Of a stretch of 24,747 nt of DNA, positions 8,566 to 14,818 are shown piece after piece; within the stretch, counting starts at the first letter, position 1, and each line of letters begins with the position of its first letter. The position numbers and the translations under genes were made by a program. The notes beneath the pieces were generated by a model that worked only from the letters and a program-made list of their open reading frames with translations, searched no databases and was not told the DNA's origin. This DNA is from Bacillota bacterium (GTDB taxonomy: Bacteria; Bacillota; Clostridia; Tissierellales; Peptoniphilaceae). The stretch is taken from contig JAEXBU010000065.1 of NCBI GenBank assembly GCA_023393815.1, positions 1 to 24,747 on the forward strand, in the 5' to 3' direction.

Positions 8566-9302
8566 ACAGTTTGCTATTAGCCTTACAATTTCTTACCCGC
8601 ATACCTATTCCGGTAAAAACGGAATTTAACGAAATAGAGGCGGGAAAGAGCCTGTTCTGGTTCCCGTGGATCGCCTTTGTCTTAGGCGCAATCGTCTGTG
8701 CGGTCGACAACTTTTTTTACGACGCGGGTCCGATTTTTTCCGCCTTCTGTGGACTTGCGTCCTGGTACTTACTAAATGGCGGCCTCCACGTGGACGGATT
8801 GATGGACACGGCGGACGGTTTTTTGTCCAATCGCGATCGAAAACGCGTCGTCGAGATTATGCACGATTCCACCATCGGCGCTTTTGCCGTCTTATCCCTC
8901 GTTTTTGTCCTGCTCGGAAAGTTTTCCGTTCTTGCAACGGTGGCCATTCAGCCGGTGGAGCTTGGGATTTTGCTGGCCTCGGCTCGCATGGGATTATTGA
9001 CCGGAATTCATTTTTTCCCTTCCGCGGAAGGTTCTTCCATGGGGAATATATTTAAAAAGCGGGCATCGAAAAAATCCTTCTGCCTCCAATGGCCGATTCT
9101 TGCGGTGGGAATTCTCTTGACCGAAGGTGCGGCGTACCTTCTCTTTCCCATAGTCGCCTGCCTTTACGGTGGGCTTTTTGCACAATGGTCTGTAAAAAAA
9201 ATCGGAGGACTCACAGGCGACGTTTATGGCGCCATAGTAGAAACAGGGGAGCTCCTTATGCTTCTCTTATTCGGAGGGCTGACTTCATGGGCATTTATAT
9301 GA
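8562..9302 (+). CDS. cobS: Adenosylcobinamide-GDP ribazoletransferase CobS
   Basis: The 246-residue integral membrane protein joins adenosylcobinamide-GDP to alpha-ribazole (phosphate), completing the nucleotide loop. Signatures are LQFLTRIPIP at the N-terminus, GGLHVDGLMDTADGFLS (the aspartate-rich metal-binding segment), EIMHDSTIGAFAV, and GGLTGDVYGA near the C-terminus, separated by several hydrophobic helices. The start is GTG at 8562, overlapping the cobU stop. The 3' end overlaps cobC by 16 bases. Confidence 0.95.
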   Translation: MNSLLLALQFLTRIPIPVKTEFNEIEAGKSLFWFPWIAFVLGAIVCAVDNFFYDAGPIFSAFCGLASWYLLNGGLHVDGLMDTADGFLSNRDRKRVVEIMHDSTIGAFAVLSLVFVLLGKFSVLATVAIQPVELGILLASARMGLLTGIHFFPSAEGSSMGNIFKKRASKKSFCLQWPILAVGILLTEGAAYLLFPIVACLYGGLFAQWSVKKIGGLTGDVYGAIVETGELLMLLLFGGLTSWAFI

Positions 9303-9823
9303 TGCGCCACGGAAAGACGGAGGCGAACGAAAAAAAATATTATGCGACAGCCGAAGAGCCGTTGCTTCCGGTGGACGGCGCAATTATTCGTACATTACAA
9401 AAGCAGGTGCGGGAGTTGAAGGTGAAGGCCATCGTCACCAGCCCCTTTTTGCGTGCAAAAGAGACGGCGCGTCTCGTAAACGAATGTGGGGTAGTGTTGA
9501 AGGAGGAGCCCTTGATTCGTGAAGTGAGCTTGGGCGTTTTGGAAGGGCACACCTTTTGCGATGCCTATGGGCGGTACGGCGATCTCCTTCAGCCTTGGAT
9601 CGACGATCCGTACACCTACGGCCCGCCGGGCGGGGAAAGCCTTACGGAGGCCGGCAGGCGGGCACGACAATTTTTAAGGCGGGTGGAGGATGACACCCTG
9701 TATGTGAGCCACGACGGCTTTATGCGTCTGGTTCTTGCGGAACAAAGGGGAGATCTGCACGCCTTTTTCGACTATAAACTGGAAAATTTTCAGATCATCG
9801 CTTTGAATTTACAGAAAAAGTGA
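9287..9823 (+). CDS. cobC: Alpha-ribazole phosphatase, histidine phosphatase family (CobC)
   Basis: The 178-residue protein belongs to the phosphoglycerate-mutase-like histidine phosphatases. The phospho-accepting histidine is in MRHGKTEAN (RHG at 7-9); a second active-site histidine is in YVSHDGFM. TSPFLRAKETA and the PPGGESL block also fit. By position, as the last gene of the cobalamin operon, it most likely removes the phosphate from alpha-ribazole-5'-phosphate. Sequence alone cannot exclude another phosphatase substrate. The ATG at 9287 lies inside the end of cobS behind a CGGAGGG site; the longer frame back to 9089 overlaps cobS. Confidence 0.88.
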   Translation: MGIYMMRHGKTEANEKKYYATAEEPLLPVDGAIIRTLQKQVRELKVKAIVTSPFLRAKETARLVNECGVVLKEEPLIREVSLGVLEGHTFCDAYGRYGDLLQPWIDDPYTYGPPGGESLTEAGRRARQFLRRVEDDTLYVSHDGFMRLVLAEQRGDLHAFFDYKLENFQIIALNLQKK

Positions 9824-9836
9824 CAATTCCGTTACA
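9820..9836 (-). promoter_or_regulatory. WalR-like box upstream of SLH-protein promoter
   Basis: Read on the minus strand, the site is TGTAAC-GGAAT-TGTCAC. It matches the WalR (YycF) consensus TGTWAH-N5-TGTWAH with one mismatch. It lies about 59 bases upstream of the predicted transcription start and overlaps the cobC stop codon. A similar site precedes the NlpC/P60 gene. The regulator assignment is inferred from the motif only. Confidence 0.4.
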
Positions 9837-9851
9837 AAATGGATTCGTGCC

Positions 9852-9880
9852 TTCAACGGGGGGCTTCCTTCTGCTATAGT
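9852..9880 (+). promoter_or_regulatory. Predicted sigma-A promoter of the SLH protein gene
   Basis: A weak -35 (TTCAAC, 9852-9857), a 17-base spacer and an extended -10 (TG-C-TATAGT, -10 at 9875-9880) precede the gene. The predicted start of transcription is near 9887, giving a leader of about 20 bases. This separates the SLH gene from the cobalamin operon. Confidence 0.65.
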
Positions 9881-9908
9881 CTTAGAGAAAAAAGAAAGGA
9901 AGTTGCCA

Positions 9909-10889
9909 TTGAAATACACATTGAAACTCTTGTCGGTACTTATGTTCCTGCTGGCAATGCTGATTCCTGCGTCGCGAACCTTCGCTCAGACTTTGGAAGG
10001 GCCCCGTTACCTGGCTTTGGAATTGGGACGCGACGAGTCGGGCGGCTACGACCGGCTGTCCATTCGCTGGAAAAATCCCGAATGGGTCAAAAAACAATTG
10101 GCGGAAGGAAAGAACGTACGCTATGAAATTGACAGTAAGGTCAATCTTGCACCTTGGTCTTCCAAGAGTGGCCAGATCTTTAGAGGGGAGCTGACGGCAT
10201 CGGAGGCCGATGAGGTAAAGATGAACTTAACTTCGACGAATTTCCCGCAAATAACGACCATCGACATTCGAAATAACCTATACAGCTTTCGCGTGCGGTA
10301 CGTGGCGGAAAATGCCGACAGCGCTTTTACGAATGCCGTTTCCGTCGGTTACCGGCCCGTCTTTAACAATTCCAGTGCCTGGTCGTTGGAAGAGTTGCGT
10401 GCGGCGGGAAACAACGGATTGATCCCTCCTACGATTAAGGGAGATATGAAAAAAGACATTACTCGCGAGGAATACACGGAGGTGATCGTTCGCCTCTACG
10501 AAAAAGTAGAGCGCGTTCATTTGGTAGCGGGCAAGAGCCCCTATAAGGATACGAAAAACGAGTCCGTGGTAATCGCTTCTCGTCTGGGATTGGTTTATGG
10601 CGTGGGAAAGGACAGATTTGCTCCCCAAGCTAAGATTACTCGCCAGGAAATGGCTACGATTTTAGCACGCTTCTTAAAGAGCATCGACCTGGAGGGGGAT
10701 AAATCGACTGCTGTGCTTTTTGCCGATCACGATCAAATTAGCCCCTACGCCCGCGACTCCGTTTATGGACTGCAGTCCATGGGACTCATGGCGGGATACG
10801 CAAACAATGAATTTAAACCGAAGATCAATGCGTCCAGAGAACAAGCCGTCGTACTTGGCGAGCGCATTTACGAATTCATTCAAAAATAA
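9909..10889 (+). CDS. Secreted S-layer-homology (SLH) domain protein
   Basis: The 326-residue secreted protein has a signal peptide at residues 1-27 (charged start, hydrophobic core LLSVLMFLLAMLIPA, probable cleavage after TFA). Residues 28-155 look beta-rich and resemble a fibronectin-III-type fold, but I cannot name the domain. Three SLH repeats follow at roughly 155-200, 208-257 and 268-322, with recurring ITREEYTEVIVRLY and ITRQEMATILARF type helices. SLH domains usually bind secondary cell-wall polymers, so the protein probably sits on the wall. I prefer the TTG at 9909, six bases after an AAAGGAAG site, to the TTG at 9903. It has its own promoter and a strong terminator, so it is a single-gene unit. 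Confidence 0.85.
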   Translation: MKYTLKLLSVLMFLLAMLIPASRTFAQTLEGPRYLALELGRDESGGYDRLSIRWKNPEWVKKQLAEGKNVRYEIDSKVNLAPWSSKSGQIFRGELTASEADEVKMNLTSTNFPQITTIDIRNNLYSFRVRYVAENADSAFTNAVSVGYRPVFNNSSAWSLEELRAAGNNGLIPPTIKGDMKKDITREEYTEVIVRLYEKVERVHLVAGKSPYKDTKNESVVIASRLGLVYGVGKDRFAPQAKITRQEMATILARFLKSIDLEGDKSTAVLFADHDQISPYARDSVYGLQSMGLMAGYANNEFKPKINASREQAVVLGERIYEFIQK

Positions 10890-10915
10890 AAGATAGCACG
10901 TTTACGGGCGAGCAG

Positions 10916-10954
10916 AAAAAACCGAAGGCGGACAACAACGCCTTCGGTTTTTTC
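10916..10954. terminator. Bidirectional intrinsic terminator between SLH gene and mgtE
   Basis: The stem AACCGAAGGCG / CGCCTTCGGTT has an eight-base loop (10931-10938). It is followed by a T-run on the plus strand and, because the left flank is AAAAAA, by a T-run on the minus strand as well. It can end both convergent genes. Confidence 0.9.
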
Positions 10955-10991
10955 ATGTATTTCGTATGAGGAAGTTTGGAAGAGTTCGACG

Positions 10992-12350
10992 TCAGATCAG
11001 TTTGTTTAATAAAGTGGAAGCCAAGCCCAAAAAGATAAAAAAGCCGCACACATCTGTAAAGGTCGTTAAGAAAATAGGCGAGGAGATTGCCGGGTCGATG
11101 TGTAACTTATCGAAAATCAAGGGAAGCAGGAAGCCGACGATGCCGGCGATGACCATGTTTAAAATCATGGCGGCAAAAATTATAAAGCCCAAATAAATAT
11201 TGTGGTACTTCAAGTACAAGACGATGCCGGCAAAAAAGCCGATAACCGCGCCGTTAAAGACGCCGAGGCCTATTTCCTTGAGAATTAGGGGGAGGTCGTC
11301 CTGCAAATTGATTTCATCCCGCGCCAAACTGGTGAGAACAATGGAAAGAGCCTGATTGCCCGCGTTGCCGCCCATGCCCGTAACGATAGGCATGGCTGCC
11401 GCCAGGGCTACTACTTGGCTGATGGTGGTTTCAAACATACTGACCACGGCCGAAGCCATAAAAGCCGTAAATAGATTAATAATAAGCCAGGGTAAGCGAC
11501 TTTTGACGGAGTGGAGAAAGTTCGAGTCAAATTCTTCGTCTTTCGAAACCCCCCCGATGGCCAGGATGTCTTCGTTGTGTTCCTGCTCCATAACTTCGAT
11601 AATGTCATCACTGGTGATAACCCCGAGAATCGCCTCGTTTTTATTGACGACGGGCAGGTATTTCAAGTCGTATTTATAGATTAAATTGGCGGCATCTTCC
11701 TGGTCTTGATCGGCATAGACGAAAAAGGGGTGTTCTTCCACTAACTCGGCCAGAGGCTTAAAGCCCGGCGCTACGAGAATTTCCCGAAGGTCGACGATCC
11801 CTTGCAGTCGGTGCAGATTGTCCGTAATAAAAATGGATTCGATAATTTCGGTGGTAGGCGCGATTTCTTTGATTTTCAAAAGTGCCTCGCGCACGGTCAG
11901 CGACTGTTTCAAAGATAAAAATTCCGTCGTCATGACGCCGGCGGCGCTGTCTTCGTCGTAGGAAAGAATCATCTGCAAGATATTCGAATCGCTCTTTTTC
12001 ATATAATTAAGAATATCTTTGCGTTTTTTCGTGGGCAAGAGTCCCAAAAGGTCCGCGACGTCGGCGTTACTCATGTAACTGAAGACGTCGATTAACTCTT
12101 TTGTGGAGTAAAACCGAGACATACGCACCTGCAATTCGTCTTCGGCATTTTCTATGAGGCTTGCTATATCTTCCGGATCCAACATAAAAAGAAAATATTG
12201 CAGATCCGTCGTATCTAAATCTTCCAAGACTTCGTCGATATCTACGGAGTGATAGGTACTGAAGATCTCTTTGCCTTCCTCGATGCTGCCACTTGCGATA
12301 CAGGCATCGATCTTCTCTTTTAATAAGTCATAATCGGATTCGTATTCCAA
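10992..12350 (-). CDS. mgtE: Magnesium transporter MgtE
   Basis: The 452-residue Mg2+ channel/transporter has the standard MgtE layout. A cytoplasmic helical N-domain (about 20-130) is followed by a CBS pair (about 135-260, including LPVVNKNEAILGVITSDDI) that senses Mg2+. Five membrane helices follow from about 286, with the GGNAGNQALSIVLTSLARDEI segment at 327-347. The conserved pore aspartate is probably D433 in FTDVCGF. The start is TTG at 12350, nine bases after an AGGAGG site on the minus strand; no in-frame ATG or GTG is better placed. Its leader is too short for an M-box riboswitch, so Mg2+ control may act only on the protein. Confidence 0.95.
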   Translation of the reverse strand: MEYESDYDLLKEKIDACIASGSIEEGKEIFSTYHSVDIDEVLEDLDTTDLQYFLFMLDPEDIASLIENAEDELQVRMSRFYSTKELIDVFSYMSNADVADLLGLLPTKKRKDILNYMKKSDSNILQMILSYDEDSAAGVMTTEFLSLKQSLTVREALLKIKEIAPTTEIIESIFITDNLHRLQGIVDLREILVAPGFKPLAELVEEHPFFVYADQDQEDAANLIYKYDLKYLPVVNKNEAILGVITSDDIIEVMEQEHNEDILAIGGVSKDEEFDSNFLHSVKSRLPWLIINLFTAFMASAVVSMFETTISQVVALAAAMPIVTGMGGNAGNQALSIVLTSLARDEINLQDDLPLILKEIGLGVFNGAVIGFFAGIVLYLKYHNIYLGFIIFAAMILNMVIAGIVGFLLPLIFDKLHIDPAISSPIFLTTFTDVCGFFIFLGLASTLLNKLI

Positions 12351-12383
12351 TCAACGTCACCTCCTGTCCTTTGTCACATAGAC

Positions 12384-12413
12384 AGTATACCATTCAAAAC
12401 CCTGCCGCGTCAG
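12384..12413 (-). promoter_or_regulatory. Predicted promoter of mgtE
   Basis: On the minus strand, CTGACG (-35, at 12408-12413) and an extended -10 TGGTATACT (TATACT at 12384-12389) are separated by 18 bases. The predicted transcript starts near 12377, about 27 bases before the TTG start. Confidence 0.6.
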
Positions 12414-12463
12414 CCTTCGATGAGGGGAAGGATTGTTAATTACTAAATAATCCGTCATGGAAC

Positions 12464-12480
12464 TGTAACAGAGAAGTAAC
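12464..12480 (+). promoter_or_regulatory. WalR-like box upstream of the NlpC/P60 gene
   Basis: The direct repeat TGTAAC-AGAGA-AGTAAC matches TGTWAH-N5-TGTWAH with one mismatch, about 64 bases upstream of the predicted transcription start of a wall hydrolase. WalR is known to control NlpC/P60 and related hydrolases in Bacillota. Binding here is inferred. Confidence 0.5.
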
Positions 12481-12500
12481 ATAAATAGCCCCTCTAATTA

Positions 12501-12529
12501 TTACATTTTGTAACCAACTATGCTATAAT
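12501..12529 (+). promoter_or_regulatory. Predicted promoter of the NlpC/P60 gene
   Basis: An extended -10 (TGCTATAAT, with TATAAT at 12524-12529) lies 17 bases after TTACAT, a poor -35. The transcript would start near 12536, leaving a leader of about 84 bases. A perfect TTACA-TTT-TGTAA inverted repeat (12501-12513) covers the -35 region and could be an operator. Confidence 0.65.
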
Positions 12530-12619
12530 CATCAAAGGATAATTAAGAAAAGTCTAATTTCGAAAGGAATGGAGTAGGTTCGTTCCGTCGAAGTGTTTTA
12601 TAAGGAGTGTTGTTGTTAC

Positions 12620-13693
12620 ATGAATCAAACATTCAAACTTGCTATCGGGACGACTGCTTTGGCGATCATTTCGGTGGTAGGTTTAAGGGATACTGGTATT
12701 TTCGTGCAGGATCATAACACCACATTGTATAGCGGCAATAAGCTTACCTTTGCCGTGGAAGAGCAAGCGAATATCGTCGATACAAATGACCGCGGTTACA
12801 TAGTTCAAAAGGGCAATGCCAAGGTAACCGTTCCGAAAGAAAAGATCCTCGTGACCGAAGGCAAGCCTCAATATTACACCGTCAAGAAAAACACTATGTT
12901 GAAAAAAGACGGCAAGGTTGTGCGTAATCTTTTTATTGGCGAAACCCTCCAAGCGGTTCAGCACTATAAGAACGGTGTCGCAGTCAATACGGAAGACGGT
13001 CTGTTCGGTTCTGTAGAAAACGGCTACATCGAAGCCGTTCAAGGACCTTACACGACGCCGGCAAAGGTAAAGCAAAATTTAAAACTTGAAAATGCCAATG
13101 GCGTTTACCAATTAACCAAGGGTCAAACGGTGAACGTAGTCAGCTATAAAGACGGCCTCTTCATTATTCTTAATGAAGAAGGGAAGGACTTCCAAATCGA
13201 TCCCAACTATCTGGACTTCGGTGAAGGCGGCGTCAAGGCCGTTCAACGAGAAGTGATTCAAAAGCAAGCGCCGGTCAGCAAGGTGGCGGAAGCGGTTGTT
13301 GCCGCACCGAAGGTAGATGGCGCCAAAGCGCAACAAGTTATTAACTCTGCATTCGACAAAATCGGCACACCCTATGTATGGGGCGCAACAGGCAATGGCG
13401 GCTACGATTGTTCCGGTCTCGTCTATGCCATTTATGTGAATGAATTGGGCATCGGCCTTCCCAGAACATCTTCCGAACAATCTCAAGTAGGGAGACAAGT
13501 GGATCGTTCCCAATTGCAGCCGGGCGATTTGATCTTCTTTAATACCACGGGAAAAGGCGTCAGCCACGTGGGAATCTATATCGGTAACGACACCTTTATT
13601 CATGCGGCTAGCGGCAGCGGAATGGTGAAGCAAAATAAACTTTCTGAAAATTATTACAGCTCTCGTTTTGTGAATGCAACGCGCGTGTTATAA
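12620..13693 (+). CDS. Cell-wall hydrolase with SH3-like repeats and C-terminal NlpC/P60 domain
   Basis: The 357-residue exported protein has an N-terminal hydrophobic helix (about residues 5-22) that acts as signal peptide or anchor. About 175 residues of beta-rich sequence follow that look like two to three bacterial SH3 repeats, then a short Ala/Val linker (about 218-232). The C-terminal NlpC/P60 peptidase domain has catalytic C264 (YDCSGLV), H316 (SHVGIYIG) and H328 (FIHAAS). Such enzymes usually cut the D-gamma-Glu--diaminoacyl bond in peptidoglycan stem peptides. I chose the ATG at 12620 behind TAAGGAG (12601-12607), although the 12-base spacing is long. An in-frame GTG at 12593 would add CC-rich residues before the helix and is less likely. 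It has its own promoter and terminator. Confidence 0.9.
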   Translation: MNQTFKLAIGTTALAIISVVGLRDTGIFVQDHNTTLYSGNKLTFAVEEQANIVDTNDRGYIVQKGNAKVTVPKEKILVTEGKPQYYTVKKNTMLKKDGKVVRNLFIGETLQAVQHYKNGVAVNTEDGLFGSVENGYIEAVQGPYTTPAKVKQNLKLENANGVYQLTKGQTVNVVSYKDGLFIILNEEGKDFQIDPNYLDFGEGGVKAVQREVIQKQAPVSKVAEAVVAAPKVDGAKAQQVINSAFDKIGTPYVWGATGNGGYDCSGLVYAIYVNELGIGLPRTSSEQSQVGRQVDRSQLQPGDLIFFNTTGKGVSHVGIYIGNDTFIHAASGSGMVKQNKLSENYYSSRFVNATRVL

Positions 13694-13694
13694 T
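13686..13694 (+). promoter_or_regulatory. Possible extended -10 upstream of folD
   Basis: TGTTATAAT overlaps the stop codon of the NlpC/P60 gene; TTGTGA at 13668-13673 is a possible -35 with a short 15-base spacer. Transcription from here would pass through the hairpin at 13710-13735 before reaching folD. Tentative. Confidence 0.3.
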
Positions 13695-13709
13695 AGATGA
13701 GGAAAGGCC

Positions 13710-13735
13710 AAGAGCGGTTCGCCGCTCTTTTTTTA
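13710..13735 (+). terminator. Intrinsic terminator after the NlpC/P60 gene
   Basis: An eight-base-pair stem AAGAGCGG / CCGCTCTT with a TTCG tetraloop is followed by a seven-T run. It sits only about 15 bases upstream of the folD start codon. Confidence 0.9.
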
Positions 13736-13749
13736 TTTAGGAGGGAAAA

Positions 13750-14571
13750 ATGAAATTTGACGTGGTCCATTTGCGGAAGAAACTTCTCGATGAATTGGCA
13801 AAAAAAGCACTCTGTGCCAGGAAGAGGGAAGTGGGCTACAAGCTTTTAATTCTTCGCGTCGGCGACAAAAAGGCAGACATCAGTTACGAAAACTCCATAA
13901 AAAAATCAGCCGAAAAAGTGGGGATTGACGTAGAGGTTTCAACCTTTCCCGAACTCGTAACGGAAAGCGAAATTCTGTCGGAGATTACCCGCGGCAATCT
14001 GGACGAACGCATCGGCGGGATTTTACTTTTTCACCCTCTTCCGAAGCATTTGGACGCGGCGATGATCGATGGAGCCATTTCCGAAGACAAGGATATTGAC
14101 TGCTTAAGTCCGCTAAATCAGTGGAAAGTGTTTACGGGCAAGGGAAAAATCTACCCTGCCACGGCGAAAAGTGCCTGCATGATTGCCGATGCCATGGGGG
14201 AATTGAAAGGCAAGCGCGTGTTGATTATTAATCGTTCCATGGTAATCGGGAAACCTTTGGCCATGATGCTATTAGACAAAAATGCGACGGTCACCATCGG
14301 CCATTCCAAGACGGAAGGGATCGAGCAATTGGCGCGAAACTACGATATAGTCGTCTACGGAACCGGACAGTCCTGTTGGGTGAATGGGGATTTCGTATCG
14401 GCCAAGCAATGCATTATCGACTGCGGCATCGCTTTCGACGAAAAGGGAAATATGACCGGGGATGTGGATTTCGATGACGTGGTGGACAAGGTACGCTACG
14501 TTACCTCCGTTCCCGGAGGGGTCGGCAGTCTCACGAATTTGCTCCTGTTGGACAATATGTATCTCGATTAA
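13750..14571 (+). CDS. folD: FolD-family methylenetetrahydrofolate dehydrogenase (cyclohydrolase lysine absent)
   Basis: The 273-residue protein belongs to the FolD family, which interconverts methylene-, methenyl- and formyl-tetrahydrofolate with NAD(P). Recognisable blocks are GGILLFHPLPKHLD, KDIDCLSP, the nucleotide-binding INRSMVIGKPLAMMLL (usual form G-R-S-x-x-V-G-x-P), ATVTIGHSKT and SVPGGVGSLTNLLLL. In the usual Y-x3-K motif, Y46 is present but the catalytic lysine position is I50; lysines follow at 51 and 52. It may therefore be mainly a dehydrogenase. From memory, clostridial relatives with this pattern exist. An AGGAGGG site precedes the ATG. Confidence 0.88.
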   Translation: MKFDVVHLRKKLLDELAKKALCARKREVGYKLLILRVGDKKADISYENSIKKSAEKVGIDVEVSTFPELVTESEILSEITRGNLDERIGGILLFHPLPKHLDAAMIDGAISEDKDIDCLSPLNQWKVFTGKGKIYPATAKSACMIADAMGELKGKRVLIINRSMVIGKPLAMMLLDKNATVTIGHSKTEGIEQLARNYDIVVYGTGQSCWVNGDFVSAKQCIIDCGIAFDEKGNMTGDVDFDDVVDKVRYVTSVPGGVGSLTNLLLLDNMYLD

Positions 14572-14594
14572 TTCCATAGATACGTAAATAAAAA

Positions 14595-14636
14595 GCCCTC
14601 GCGATCGTTTTTCGCGGGGGCAAGTTTTATTTTTTG
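14595..14636. terminator. Bidirectional terminator between folD and the 44-residue gene
   Basis: A ten-base-pair stem (GCCCTCGCGA / TCGCGGGGGC, one G-T pair) with a seven-base loop has T-rich flanks on both strands. It serves folD on plus and the PBP/small-gene unit on minus. Confidence 0.85.
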
Positions 14637-14761
14637 CGAATAAATTTCCATAGAACGTAGCTTTTTACAAAGCTCGTCGCGGCCTTTCGAACGGGCTTTT
14701 TCCTCATAATTTTGGCGCCTTTTGAGAGTGCAACGAATCGGATGATCTTGGATAATTTCAT
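14627..14761 (-). CDS. Small basic protein, 44 residues, function unknown
   Basis: The product is 44 residues and strongly basic, with many Lys/Arg in its second half, one internal hydrophobic stretch (IIRFVAL) near the N-terminus and an aromatic C-terminal end (SYVLWKFIRKK). I do not recognise it. A strong AAAGGAGG site sits five bases before the ATG, which supports real translation. It lies 57 bases downstream of the PBP stop with no convincing promoter between, then runs into a terminator, so it is probably the second gene of the PBP transcript. A longer frame up to 14818 lacks a ribosome site. It could be a membrane-peripheral partner of the PBP, but this is position only. Confidence 0.6.
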   Translation of the reverse strand: MKLSKIIRFVALSKGAKIMRKKPVRKAATSFVKSYVLWKFIRKK

Positions 14762-14818
14762 AGCGGCCTCCTTTATAAAGAAAGGATACCCGGTTATACC
14801 GTTTTTACGCAGCGGCAA

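Noticed and set aside
1..9823. Search for a cobalamin riboswitch within the operon.
   Set aside because: Genes overlap or abut throughout, leaving no untranslated region; any riboswitch would be upstream of the window.
12351..12377. Search for an M-box (Mg2+) riboswitch in the mgtE leader.
   Set aside because: The predicted leader is only about 27 bases, far too short for this riboswitch.
12536..12619. Possible ydaO (c-di-AMP) riboswitch before the NlpC/P60 gene.
   Set aside because: The leader is about 84 bases, shorter than that riboswitch, and shows only a small GGAA/TTCC hairpin.
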